Below, one piece after another: positions 46,350 through 54,810 of a stretch of 64,000 nt of DNA. Source of the stretch: Pseudoduganella lutea (GTDB lineage Bacteria; Pseudomonadota; Gammaproteobacteria; Burkholderiales; Burkholderiaceae_D). The notes beneath the pieces were generated by a model that worked only from the letters and a program-made list of their open reading frames with translations, searched no databases and was not told the origin of the DNA. The position numbers were made by a program, and so were the translations under genes. The stretch lies in NCBI RefSeq assembly GCF_004209755.1, contig NZ_CP035913.1, positions 6,262,001 through 6,326,000 of the forward strand, in the 5' to 3' direction. Positions within the stretch are counted from its first letter, which is position 1, and each line of letters opens with the position of its first letter.

Positions 46350-46367
46350 AGGCGGCGTTAGGACGTT

Positions 46368-46476
46368 AAAACCGGTGACAGACACCCGTTTTCCTGGAAT
46401 GTTTCGAAACAACCGGTGTCTGTCACCGGTTTTCCAGAAAGATTTCAAAAGAACTGGTGTCTGTCACCGGTTTTCG
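46368..46476. repeat. Interspersed palindromes, locus 3
   Basis: Three units share ACCGGTGTCTGTCACCGGTTTTC or its complement (46368-46387, 46411-46433, 46453-46476). The first two can pair as a long hairpin. The unit is a variant of the GGTGTC-GACACC palindromes at 11788 and 24837. It lies just downstream of the FixJ-type regulator gene (stop at 46490). Confidence 0.75.
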
Positions 46477-46489
46477 CTACCGGTTTTCG

Positions 46490-47095
46490 TCAGCGGAGTG
46501 CCAGCGCCTCGGCCATGCGCACGAGGTCGGCGAAGGTCCGGGCCTGCATCTTCTTCATTGCCTGGCCACGGTGGATCTTGACGGTGATTTCGCTGGTGCC
46601 CACCTCGGCGGCGATCTGCTTGTTCATCAGGCCGCGGGCGGCCAGCGCCATGATTTCGCGTTCGCGCGGCGTCAGCGTGGCGTAGCGGCGGCGCAGGTCG
46701 GCCTGCAGGGCGTCGCCGGCGCGCCCGGCCGCGTCGCGCGCAAGAGCCTGGCCGACGGCGTCCAGCAGCTCTTCCACGCGGACCGGCTTGGCGAGGAAAT
46801 CGATGGCGCCGGCCTTCATGGCGCGCACGGACATGGGAATGTCGCCGAAGCCCGTCATGAACACGACCGGCAGCGCGCAGCCCTGCGCCTTCAGCGCGGC
46901 GTGCAGGTCCATGCCGCTGTGGCCGCCGAGGCGCACGTCCAGCAGCAGGCAGCTGTTGCGGTCGTCGCGACAATGGCCGAGGAAGTCGGCGACCGAGCCG
47001 AAGGTGGCCACGTCCATGTCCGCCGAACGCAGCAGGCTCGACAGCGCGTCGCGCAGTGCGGCGTCGTCGTCGACGATATAGACCAGCGGCTTCAC
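46490..47095 (-). CDS. FixJ-family response regulator
   Basis: A 201-residue regulator. The receiver has YIVDDDAALRDAL, phospho-Asp in CLLLDVRLGGHSGMDL and Lys in FLAKPVRVEEL. The LuxR-type DNA-binding domain reads LTPREREIMALAARGLMNKQIAAEVGTSEITVKIHRGQAMKKM. The gene overlaps the upstream kinase by four bases, giving a FixL/FixJ-like pair. It could bind the two CATACGTGCGTATG palindromes just downstream, but this is untested. Confidence 0.93.
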   Translation of the reverse strand: MKPLVYIVDDDAALRDALSSLLRSADMDVATFGSVADFLGHCRDDRNSCLLLDVRLGGHSGMDLHAALKAQGCALPVVFMTGFGDIPMSVRAMKAGAIDFLAKPVRVEELLDAVGQALARDAAGRAGDALQADLRRRYATLTPREREIMALAARGLMNKQIAAEVGTSEITVKIHRGQAMKKMQARTFADLVRMAEALALR

Positions 47096-48150
47096 GCGGC
47101 GGCCTCGCGCGCCACGGGCAGCAGGATTTCCAGCGTGGCGCCGGAGCCGCCCGGCACGGCGGCGATGCGGCCGCCATGCGCTTCGACGATCGAACGGCAG
47201 ATCGGCAGGCCCATGCCCATGCCATCGCGCTTGGTGCTGTAGAACGGTTCGAACAGCCGTCCGGCGCCATCTTCCGGGATGCCCGGCCCTTCGTCGCTCA
47301 CGGCGATGCGCACGCCGTTGTCGCGTGGCGCGACCACCAGCCGCAACGTGCCGCCTTGCGGTTCCATCGCCTGCATGCCGTTCATCAGCAGGTTGATCAG
47401 CACCTGCTGCAGCTGCACGCGGTCGCCGGCCACGGGCGGCAGGCCTTCGGCGATGTCGACGACGAGCGTGGCGCCGTGGCTGGCGAGCTCACGCTGCAGC
47501 AGCGCCGCGCAGTCATGCACGATGCGCGCCAGGTCGACGGGCGCGAAGGCGGCGTCCGTTTTTTGCGCCAGCGTGCGGATGCGCCGGATGACTTCGCTGG
47601 CGCGGCAGGTATCGTCCAGCATCCTTTGCAGCGCGTGTTCCACTTCCTGCGGGTCCGGCTGCTGGCGGCGCAGCCAGCGCAGCGCGGCCTCGCCGTTGGC
47701 CGAGATCGCGGCCAGCGGCTGGTTGACCTCGTGGGCGATCGAGGCCGCCAGCTCGCCCAGCGTCGTGACCCGCGTCACGTGCGCCAGCTGCATGCGCGAC
47801 AGGCGCAGCGATTCCTCGCGCTGCAACAGCCGCGCCGTGGCCTGCGCGCCGGCATGGGCCAGGTAGCCGCTGATGCCGATGGCGGCCAGGCTGACGGCGC
47901 AGCGGGCCAGCGAGGAATTGAGCACGCCGAACCATCCGGTGATCAGGTGCGCGGCCGCCGTCAGCACGAGGCACAGCGCCGTCACCGCCAGCACGTGGCG
48001 CGGCGACACGTGCACGGTGGCCAGCACGACGACGACATACATGACGGCGATCGCGCTGTCCATCGATGTGAAGGCATCGAGTGCGAAAATCGCCGTGGTC
48101 AGCAGCACGATGGCCCCTTTCAGCAGGGCCGTGCGCAGGGGTCCTGGCAT
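47092..48150 (-). CDS. Membrane sensor histidine kinase (FixL-like core)
   Basis: A 352-residue kinase. The N-terminal about 105 residues form about four hydrophobic helices and probably sense through the membrane; there is no periplasmic loop of note. The HisKA box is TTLGELAASIAHEVNQPLAAI (His about 140), and the ATPase region has NLLMNGMQAM, SDEGPGIPED and GMGMGLPICRSIVEAHGG. It overlaps its cognate FixJ-type regulator by four bases. Signal unknown. Confidence 0.92.
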   Translation of the reverse strand: MPGPLRTALLKGAIVLLTTAIFALDAFTSMDSAIAVMYVVVVLATVHVSPRHVLAVTALCLVLTAAAHLITGWFGVLNSSLARCAVSLAAIGISGYLAHAGAQATARLLQREESLRLSRMQLAHVTRVTTLGELAASIAHEVNQPLAAISANGEAALRWLRRQQPDPQEVEHALQRMLDDTCRASEVIRRIRTLAQKTDAAFAPVDLARIVHDCAALLQRELASHGATLVVDIAEGLPPVAGDRVQLQQVLINLLMNGMQAMEPQGGTLRLVVAPRDNGVRIAVSDEGPGIPEDGAGRLFEPFYSTKRDGMGMGLPICRSIVEAHGGRIAAVPGGSGATLEILLPVAREAAA

Positions 48151-48322
48151 GGGAAAACTTCACTGGTAGTTGGTTGGCGGCAGTATATGACGAGCAGTGG
48201 CCGCGGCAACCTTACCTGCCGGCCGCCTCCCACCAAAGGCAGAGGCATGCGTCGGCGGATCGGGGAAGGGAACCGACCATGGACGACGACGCGACCGGCA
48301 CATCGATGCTATGCTGCCGCGC

Positions 48323-48940
48323 ATGGAAAATCCTGTCCCCGCCCAAAGTGCCCATCGAGCCCATATCGCTCCGGTCGAGCTGACGAAAGCGTACCGCCTG
48401 CTGAACCATGGCCCCACCGTGCTCGTGTCCGCGCGCCACGGTGGCGTCGACAATGTGATGGCCGCCGCCTGGGCCTGCGCGCTCGACTTCAGTCCGCCGA
48501 AAGTCACGGTGGTGCTGGACAAGGCCGTGGCTACCCGGGCTCTCGTGGAGGGCAGCGGCCTGTTCGTGCTGCAGGTGCCGAACGCGGCCCAGGTCGACCT
48601 GGTGCACGCCGTGGGCACCCTCAGCAGGGTGGACGAGCCGGACAAGCTGGCCCGCTGCGGCGTCGAACTGTTCGGCATGGATGGCATCGACGCGCCGCTG
48701 GTGGCCGGCTGCTCCGCATGGCTGGCGTGCCGGCTCGTGCCCGAACCGCACAACCAGGCGGCTTACGACCTGTTCATCGGCGAAGTCGTTGCCGCGTGGG
48801 CCGATACGCGCGTGTTCCGCGACGGCCACTGGCACTTCGAGGATGCCGAACCGCGCTGGCGCAGCCTGCACTACATTGCCGGCGGCCAGTTCTATGCGAT
48901 CGGCGAGTCGCTGCAGGCCACCGCCGCGTCGCAGTCTTAA
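48323..48940 (+). CDS. Flavin reductase-like domain protein
   Basis: A 205-residue protein of the flavin reductase/FMN-binding split-barrel family. Landmarks: PTVLVSARHGGVDNVMAAAWACALDFSPPKVTVVLD, where the FMN site is formed, ALVEGSGLFVLQVPN and CSAWLACRLVPEPHNQAAYDLFIGEVVAAW. Relatives supply reduced FMN to monooxygenases or act as oxidoreductases. The ATG at 48323 is favoured; one 12 bases earlier is also possible. It could serve the LLM monooxygenase at 12029, although the genes are 35 kb apart. It converges with the PepSY/flavoprotein gene with a four-base overlap of the stops. Confidence 0.85.
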   Translation: MENPVPAQSAHRAHIAPVELTKAYRLLNHGPTVLVSARHGGVDNVMAAAWACALDFSPPKVTVVLDKAVATRALVEGSGLFVLQVPNAAQVDLVHAVGTLSRVDEPDKLARCGVELFGMDGIDAPLVAGCSAWLACRLVPEPHNQAAYDLFIGEVVAAWADTRVFRDGHWHFEDAEPRWRSLHYIAGGQFYAIGESLQATAASQS

Positions 48941-51549
48941 TACACGTCGCGACGGATGCGGCCTTCGGCCGCCAGCAGTTCCACCGTGTCGCGGCCCAGC
49001 AGGTCGGCCAGCGCGGCGTCGACGCCGCCGGCCATGCCCTGCAGGCTGCCGCACACGTACAGCACGGCGCCGTCGGCGATCCAGGCGCGCAGCCGGTCGC
49101 CGAGCGCGCGCAGCCGGTCCTGCACATAGCCTTCGCCGTCGCGCGAAAACACCAGGTCGAGTTCCGGCAGGAAGCCGTCGGCGGCCCAGCGTTGCAGCTC
49201 GCCCGCGCAGAGGGCATCGAACTCGCGCTGGCGTTCGCCGAACAGCAGCCAGTTGCGCCGCCGGCCGGCGGCCACGCGGGCGCGCAGGTGGCCGCGCAAT
49301 CCGGCCAGACCCGAGCCGTTGCCGATGAAGAGGCAGGGCACATCGCTGTCGACGGGCGCGAAGGCCGGATTGGCCAGCAGGCGTGCCCGCACGGTCGTCC
49401 CAACCGGGGCGTGGGCCGTGAGCCAGCCGGATGCGAGGCCCATGCCCTGCTCGTGGCGCACCTGGCGCACCAGCAGTTCCACGGCACCATCGGCCGGCAG
49501 CGACGCGATCGAGTAACGGCGCGGCGCCAGGGGCTTCAGGATAGCGGCGCAGGCCTGGGCCGAAGGGAAGCGGTGGCTGGTGTCCGGCAATTCGCTGGCG
49601 GCGAGCAGTTGCGCCAGCGTGCCGCTGCCCGCACGCGCCTTGCCATCGAGCCCTGTCTGCGCCAGCCACGCCTGCACCACCGGCTCGGCGTGGCGTGCTT
49701 CGATCTCGACGAGCGCGCCGGGCAGCCAGTGCAACACGTCACCTTCCAGCCTGACTTCGAACAGCGGCGCGCCGAGGCTGCCGGGGTTGAGCAGCGTGCG
49801 CCCGGCCAGCGTCCATTGCGCCCAGGGTGCCTCGTCGGCGGCGGGCGCCTCGGCCAGCGGCGCCGCGCCCAGGCAGGCCAGCGCGGCAGACCAGCGCGTG
49901 ACCGCCGCTTCGTCGCCATTATCCACCTCAACCGGCGCGAACAGCCGCGTCCCTCCCAGCGCGGCAAGCCGGTCGTCCAGCGCGCGGCCGAAACCGCAGA
50001 ATTGGGCATAGGCGCTGTCGCCCAGCGCCAGCACGGCATAGCGCAGGTGCGGCAGCCGCTGCGTGGCGTCGGCCAGCTGGCGGGCAAAGCGGCGCGCGCC
50101 ATCGGGCGGCTCGCCTTCGCCATAGCTGCTGGCCACGAAGAGTGCGTCGCGGTAGCCGGCCAGGTCCGCCGGTGCGATCGTGGCCACGGCCCGCACGTCG
50201 GCTGGCGTGCCGGCCGCCTGCAGCGCGGCGGCGGTGCGCAGCGCCAGGCGTTCGGCCTGGCCCGTCTGACTGGCGTAGGCGACGAGCACCGGATCGAGGC
50301 CGGGCAGCGCGAGCGCCCCGTCGGCGCCGTCCAGCGATCCCAGGCGGGCCCGCTCGGCCCGCGCCGCCCGTGCCTGGCGGCGGCGCTTCAGGTACAGCAT
50401 CCAGCCAGTGATGGCGAAGCCGGGCAATGCCAGGCTGGCCAGCATCATGGCGATCTGGCCCGGCAAGCCGAAGTAGGTGCCAATGTGCAGCGGATAGAAC
50501 GTCGTCAGCGCCCGTGCGCCCAGCGATTTCGCGGCGTACGGTTCGTTCTTCGTCAGGGTGCCGTCCGGCGCGATCGTCATCGCGCTGCGCGCGCGTGGGT
50601 GGGGGGCGTCGGCGGGCAGCCATGCGACCTGGATCGGGGCGTTCGGCTTGTCGGTAAAGCGCAGGAAAGCCATCTGCCAGCCGGGCGCCTGCTGGACGAA
50701 CGTGTTCCAGGCCGGCGCCAGGTCGACTGGCGCCGGCCGCGCCTTTTGCATCCCCGGCCCGTGTGCAACCGGTTTGGCGGGCGCTTCACGCGGCGCGCGC
50801 TTCACGCCGGCCCAGCCATCGACCGTGTTCCTGAACGAGTCGAACGCCCAGTAGGCGCCGGTGAGGGTGAAGATGACGTAGGCGACGAGGGCCCAGGTGC
50901 CGGCTACCGAGTGCAACGCCCACAGGAACGAGCGCCCCTTCAGGCGCGTATCGAACGTCAGCCACGTGCGCCAGTTGCCGGCATTGCGCGGCCAGCGCAG
51001 GTACAGGCCGGACAGGGCCAGGCCCAGCAGGCACAGGGCCAGCGTGCCGGTGACCGGCTTGCCCGTCTCGCGGTCCAGCAGCAGCCAGCGGTGCAGGAAT
51101 TCGATCCATTCGAATGCCGCTTCGCCGGCCAGCTCCGGCTGGATCGTGCCAGCATACGGGTGCACGTAGATGGACTCGCCGCGCGGCTCGCCGGGCAGCG
51201 CCGCCAGCCCGACGCGGGCCGCGGTGCCTGGCGCCGAATAGACGATCACCGACGCCACGCGCCGGTCCGGGTGGGCGGCGCGCACCGCGTCGGCCACCTG
51301 CTGCGGTGCCAGGGCGGGTGCATTCTGCACCGGCACGTGGCGCACGCCCGGATTGACCAGGTCGAGCATCTCTTCCTTGAAGACCAGCAGTGCGCCGGAC
51401 AGGCCGATCACGATCAGCACGGTGCCGGCCGTGATGCCGATGAACCAGTGCAGCTGGAACCACACCTGTTTCCAGGTCGGCAGGATGAAGCGGCGGGCGG
51501 GAATGGGTGTCGGGGACGGACTGCGGGCGGGGAGCGGATCGCGTTTCAT
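48937..51549 (-). CDS. PepSY-membrane/flavodoxin-reductase fusion (iron-type flavoprotein reductase)
   Basis: An 870-residue membrane flavoprotein. The N-terminal about 430 residues are PepSY-type with four membrane helices and conserved histidines (LHWFIGITAGTVLIVIGLSGALLVF, EFLHRWLLLDRETGK, LWALHSVAGTWAL, PLHIGTYFGLPG). A flavodoxin domain follows (LVAYASQTGQAERLA, SSYGEGEPPDGAR), then a sulfite-reductase-like FAD/NAD(P)H region (RRYSIASLP, FIGNGSGLAGLRGHL, YVCGSLQGMAGGVD). Similar proteins reduce ferric siderophores or feed electrons to the periplasm. A perfect 19-base Fur-like palindrome 82 bases upstream supports iron control. The start at 51549 is chosen for the hydrophilic N-terminal leader of normal length; ATG 51582 is possible. 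Confidence 0.9.
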   Translation of the reverse strand: MKRDPLPARSPSPTPIPARRFILPTWKQVWFQLHWFIGITAGTVLIVIGLSGALLVFKEEMLDLVNPGVRHVPVQNAPALAPQQVADAVRAAHPDRRVASVIVYSAPGTAARVGLAALPGEPRGESIYVHPYAGTIQPELAGEAAFEWIEFLHRWLLLDRETGKPVTGTLALCLLGLALSGLYLRWPRNAGNWRTWLTFDTRLKGRSFLWALHSVAGTWALVAYVIFTLTGAYWAFDSFRNTVDGWAGVKRAPREAPAKPVAHGPGMQKARPAPVDLAPAWNTFVQQAPGWQMAFLRFTDKPNAPIQVAWLPADAPHPRARSAMTIAPDGTLTKNEPYAAKSLGARALTTFYPLHIGTYFGLPGQIAMMLASLALPGFAITGWMLYLKRRRQARAARAERARLGSLDGADGALALPGLDPVLVAYASQTGQAERLALRTAAALQAAGTPADVRAVATIAPADLAGYRDALFVASSYGEGEPPDGARRFARQLADATQRLPHLRYAVLALGDSAYAQFCGFGRALDDRLAALGGTRLFAPVEVDNGDEAAVTRWSAALACLGAAPLAEAPAADEAPWAQWTLAGRTLLNPGSLGAPLFEVRLEGDVLHWLPGALVEIEARHAEPVVQAWLAQTGLDGKARAGSGTLAQLLAASELPDTSHRFPSAQACAAILKPLAPRRYSIASLPADGAVELLVRQVRHEQGMGLASGWLTAHAPVGTTVRARLLANPAFAPVDSDVPCLFIGNGSGLAGLRGHLRARVAAGRRRNWLLFGERQREFDALCAGELQRWAADGFLPELDLVFSRDGEGYVQDRLRALGDRLRAWIADGAVLYVCGSLQGMAGGVDAALADLLGRDTVELLAAEGRIRRDVY

Positions 51550-51630
51550 GGTGGGGGCGTCGTGCGCGCCGCACCGGGGCATGGGGTGGCGGCTGGGTTC
51601 GGATTGACAGGCATTATAGGCGCAAACTCC

Positions 51631-51649
51631 AGGAATGAGAATCATTCCT
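51631..51649. promoter_or_regulatory. Fur-box-like palindrome
   Basis: AGGAATGAGAATCATTCCT is a perfect inverted repeat (8-base arms, centre GAA) and contains the ATGAGAATCAT core typical of Fur sites in Gram-negative bacteria. It lies 82 bases upstream of the PepSY/flavoprotein start and 25 bases past the DUF3224 stop. Confidence 0.75.
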
Positions 51650-51673
51650 GTTGGCGAATGCGCCTCCTGTCGC

Positions 51674-52132
51674 TCAGCGCGCCGGCAACGTATAGCGCAG
51701 CGTGTAGTAGTGCTGCTTGCCTTCGATGTCGATCGTGGCCGTGCCGGCGATGCCCGCCAGTTCGCCGGTGCCCGAGCCGGGCGCGATCACGATCGCCAGG
51801 TCCTGGCGCCCGGCCTGCATCGTGCCGGAGTGCTGCATGACGAAGCTGCCGCGGCGTCCTGCCAGCGTTCCGGTGAAACGCTCCAACGCGACGTAGCCGG
51901 CGGTGCCGGTGGCCGGGCTGCCGGCCGTCAGCATCTCGCCTTCGCCTGTGCCGGCCAGTGCGCCGTAAAAGGTTTTCGTGAATGTCATGCGGCCGCGGTT
52001 ATCGTCCGCGGTGGCCGGCGCGCCCGGTGCCGGCGTGACCTTCACGTCGAAGGTGCCCTTCACTTCGGTGGGCTGGGCCGGCGTGATGGCTTGTGTGGCG
52101 GTGGCGAGCGCGATGGCGGCGATGGTGTTCAT
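51674..52132 (-). CDS. DUF3224 family protein
   Basis: A 152-residue protein with a short hydrophobic N terminus (IAAIALATATQAITPA) that may be a signal peptide. The family pattern is clear: GTFDVKVTP, FYGALAGTGEGEML, GYVALERFTGTLAGRRGSFVMQHSGTM and GTGELAGIAGTATI. DUF3224 proteins are small beta-barrels of unknown biochemical role. It lies directly upstream of the Fur-box region and points the same way as the PepSY gene, but that gene has its own promoter. Confidence 0.85.
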   Translation of the reverse strand: MNTIAAIALATATQAITPAQPTEVKGTFDVKVTPAPGAPATADDNRGRMTFTKTFYGALAGTGEGEMLTAGSPATGTAGYVALERFTGTLAGRRGSFVMQHSGTMQAGRQDLAIVIAPGSGTGELAGIAGTATIDIEGKQHYYTLRYTLPAR

Positions 52133-52339
52133 GGACACTCCGGTCGTTGATAATGCTGCTACTGTAATACCGCTGAGCGGTGGCGGACCAGAAAAACACG
52201 ACATGTCAGGCAGCATGCCCAAGGTGGTCCTCGATCCGCAGGGCGATGGGGCCGCTTCGATCCGCGCCGGCGCGACTGGCTGCTGTTGGCCAGCATTCTC
52301 TGCTTCGGCACCCAGTCATTTATCTCTTGCACAAGCAAA

Positions 52340-52639
52340 ATGGATCATTTGGACTCGATTTATCAGAATACTGTCGACCTGGAAGTAGATCGTCTTTCTC
52401 GACTTTCTCCGTGTGAATTAATGCAGCTCACGCCGAAACATCGCGAAGTGGAGACCGGGCGGGGCGTCGTTGAACTGGCTTACTTGATCTTCGATGGTGG
52501 CGATTTTCGGCGCATCGCGGTCATGGCCGAGCGACCTGTCATGCTCGGTTTCGCCAAGAGAAAATTCGCAGGCGCGCTCAAAGTGCAATTGCGCTGCGAA
52601 CGGTTGTCCGGAGACGAGGTTGCCGACCTGTATGATTAA
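52340..52639 (+). CDS. Hypothetical protein (99 aa)
   Basis: A 99-residue soluble protein I do not recognise. It begins MDHLDSIYQNTVDLEVDRLSRL and contains ELAYLIFDGGDFRRIAVMAERPVML, a likely alternating strand/helix pattern. The start at 52340 is favoured; an in-frame start 54 bases earlier runs through sequence that looks non-coding. Codon use is less G+C-rich than in neighbours. Convergent with a sensor kinase gene. Confidence 0.55.
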   Translation: MDHLDSIYQNTVDLEVDRLSRLSPCELMQLTPKHREVETGRGVVELAYLIFDGGDFRRIAVMAERPVMLGFAKRKFAGALKVQLRCERLSGDEVADLYD

Positions 52640-52699
52640 AACCGGAGTACGCACGGATCGCCGCGCGTTGCAGGCACCGCAGGAGGGCTATCTGTCCTG

Positions 52700-53791
52700 C
52701 TACCGCCGCATCCGTGCCATGAGGATCGGGCGGGGATCGATGGGGCTGTCGAAAATGAACGTGGTGGCGCCATGTCGGCACTCGACAGCTATGCTTCCTG
52801 CATGTTGTTCAGCCACGCTGCGCACGAACGGCAAACCGATTTGCCACCCGCCTTCTCCCTTCATGGCGGTTCTTTTGTAGAGCTGGAAGATCGCTTCGAT
52901 CCTGTCCGGGGGGATCGGCGGACCTTCGTTGGTAATGGATAAGGCGACACGGCCACCATAGCAACGCAGCATCGCCGTGATGGGCGTTCCGGGATCACTG
53001 TACTCGACAGCGTTCGATATCAGGTTCTCGATCGCCTTCGATATCGAATCACGATGCCAGAATCCATGCACAGCGGTTGCCATCACGTTGACGCGGGAAG
53101 CGGCGGTCGAGGATCGAACCACGCCCAGGAGGACGTCGTGAAGATCAAGCCACTGGAGCTCCGGCGTGTCAGTCGCGGGAGGACAAATCATCGACATATC
53201 GAGCATCTCGGACAGCATCGACCCGATGCGCGCCAGACGCTGCGACGCCAGTGCTCCAAGCTCGCGCGAGGCTTCAGTCTGCTGTCCCTCGAGAAGGTGA
53301 TCGACGGCCATCGCTGCAGCGGAGAGCTGGGCACGAATGTCGTGCACCGCAGCTGTACTGAACTGTTCTCGCGCAGCCGCCTTGCTCAGGATGAAGCCTG
53401 TTATCGATTCGCGGATGGCTTCATCGATCAGGGAGTTAAGTCTGGCTGCCTGGTCGCGGGAGATGGCAAAGCCGGCATTCCCCCACGTGGTGAATAAGAC
53501 ACTTCTGAAGAGCTGAAGCTCATGCGCGACGGTTTCAACGTCATATCCGGTGAGTCGCGCACGCTCGCCGCCATGTTCGGAAGCCAGGGTTGATTGACGA
53601 TAATTGAATATTTCACCGGACGCCACGGAGCACAACTGCTCATAAAAGATCGGCAAGGTATCCAGCAGCAGCGGCGCTGGTAACTCATGTGCAAAGCGTA
53701 CCTGCTCCCGTACCGCGGTCATCCACGAGGCAAAGACGGTATCGCGCAACATCATGAGACGCTGGTGCAGATCGTCAGAATGTTGAGTCAT
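52700..53791 (-). CDS. Soluble sensor histidine kinase with N-terminal RsbRD-like region
   Basis: A 363-residue cytoplasmic kinase. The N-terminal about 140 residues (SWMTAVREQVRFAHELPAPLLLDTLPIFYEQL) are all-helical, as in RsbRD_N-type domains. The phospho-acceptor region contains AAVHDIRAQLSAAAMAVDHLLEG (His about 150), and the ATPase has ENLISNAVEYSDPGTP, ITNEGPPIPPDRIEAIFQLYKR and GWQIGLPFVRSVAEQHAGSIAV. Glycine motifs are somewhat divergent (QIGLP). No regulator is adjacent, so it is an orphan kinase. Base composition is a little lower in G+C than average for the window. Confidence 0.85.
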   Translation of the reverse strand: MTQHSDDLHQRLMMLRDTVFASWMTAVREQVRFAHELPAPLLLDTLPIFYEQLCSVASGEIFNYRQSTLASEHGGERARLTGYDVETVAHELQLFRSVLFTTWGNAGFAISRDQAARLNSLIDEAIRESITGFILSKAAAREQFSTAAVHDIRAQLSAAAMAVDHLLEGQQTEASRELGALASQRLARIGSMLSEMLDMSMICPPATDTPELQWLDLHDVLLGVVRSSTAASRVNVMATAVHGFWHRDSISKAIENLISNAVEYSDPGTPITAMLRCYGGRVALSITNEGPPIPPDRIEAIFQLYKRTAMKGEGGWQIGLPFVRSVAEQHAGSIAVECRHGATTFIFDSPIDPRPILMARMRR

Positions 53792-53946
53792 GATCGATAA
53801 GGGGCGGTCATTTACTTGCGACCATGGTACCCCAGTCTACGCACACCAGGCTGTTTGCCGAGTCGTCGTGCCGACCCTCCCGGCGCTGTGCGGTTTGACG
53901 CTGCGTGCCGGGTTTCCCCTGAATGCAGGCGCGTCTGGTAAATGCC

Positions 53947-54192
53947 TCAACCGTGTGACGTGCGCCATAACCGCATCAGGCCGTTGTCATTGAGTGTTCC
54001 CGGCTGTCTGAACTCGGACGCGGGATTATTCCCGTTCCTGGCATGCTGATCCATCAAGACCCTCAGGATGACTTCCTGCGGCACTCTGCAGTACTGCATG
54101 TAATTCCATGCAAGCGACGGGCCTTGCGTCGTCTGGATTTGCAATCCTTTGTCGACATCGGCGGCTGTGACAATATTGGTCCTGGTGTACAT
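53947..54192 (-). CDS. Small protein of RVL-core family, unknown function
   Basis: An 81-residue protein. Its core LAWNYMQYCRVPQEVILRVLMDQ matches the small proteins at 691-921, 30329-30574 and 57061-57267. A GAGGTAA ribosome-binding site precedes the ATG at 54192. The C terminus (GTLNDNGLMRLWRTSHG) is unlike the Arg-rich tails of the others. Upstream on the same strand is a broken small gene. Unknown function. Confidence 0.7.
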   Translation of the reverse strand: MYTRTNIVTAADVDKGLQIQTTQGPSLAWNYMQYCRVPQEVILRVLMDQHARNGNNPASEFRQPGTLNDNGLMRLWRTSHG

Positions 54193-54249
54193 GGCATTTA
54201 CCTCGGTTTTTTCAGGGGCCGCACGGCAATGGTTGACTCGTTGATGTCG

Positions 54250-54474
54250 TTATTGCTGCGAAATCAGCTCACTTTCATAGCAAGTCAGATTATCGAACGC
54301 TTCAGTGGCTGCCTTCCTGGCTTGTTTGACCCGCATAAACAGGTCAGCAGCGAGCAGGGCATATACGTCAACTTTGGTGCATTCTGCCAACTCATGTGCA
54401 ACAGCATGCTCTGCGGCCAGGGCCGCAACATAGTTGCGCTACGCATTAATTCCTTCAGCTCGGTATATTTTCAT
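54250..54474 (-). pseudogene. Small gene with disrupted 5' end (unknown function)
   Basis: The minus strand encodes a coherent stretch of about 60 residues, beginning YVAALAAEHAVAHELAEC and ending NLTCYESELISQQ before a TAA at 54250. There is no usable start in frame: from the ATG at 54474 a TAG occurs at codon 12. A neighbouring frame reads YTELKELMRSAT just before the good part, behind plausible start and ribosome-binding signals. Two small frame changes near the 5' end would restore one protein of about 75 residues. It precedes the RVL-family gene by 57 bases and could be its operon partner. Confidence 0.45.
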
Positions 54475-54810
54475 GGTGCACTTTTCTCATGATCGAGTAA
54501 AAACTCACGGACCAGAACGGCAAGATTTCGGCGAAGCCTGTTATCGGAAAATAACATGAGGCCAATTAATATTTTTGCAAGCGCTTATTCGTCGGGCGAT
54601 GGATTGAAATCCTGGAAATAGCATGGGCTGAAACATATTGCGATGGAAATCGTTCCAGTCGGGAGCCTGTTGTTTGCCCCATGGGCCGCCAGGCCCGTGC
54701 AGGGATGGAGAACTGCTGCGTACCACATCATTGCGGGCCGACCTGCCTGTCGACGTTGGGCACGCGATGCCCGCTATAATCGAATTTTTCTATACAGCCG
54801 GGCCAGTCTC
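54475..54810. other. Intergenic region upstream of the hybrid kinase
   Basis: A 336-base divergent gap. The left part is AT-rich. A perfect TATAAT at 54775-54780 lies 30 bases before the hybrid kinase start, but no clear -35 hexamer sits at normal spacing. No other feature seen. Confidence 0.4.

Noticed and set aside
47056..51840. A 1594-codon open frame on the plus strand opposite the kinase and PepSY genes
   Set aside because: Its translation is Arg/Gln/His-rich and featureless. It spans several real minus-strand genes and is a product of high G+C third codon positions.
54043..54492. A 149-codon plus-strand frame
   Set aside because: It runs antisense to two small minus-strand genes and its protein is compositionally random.
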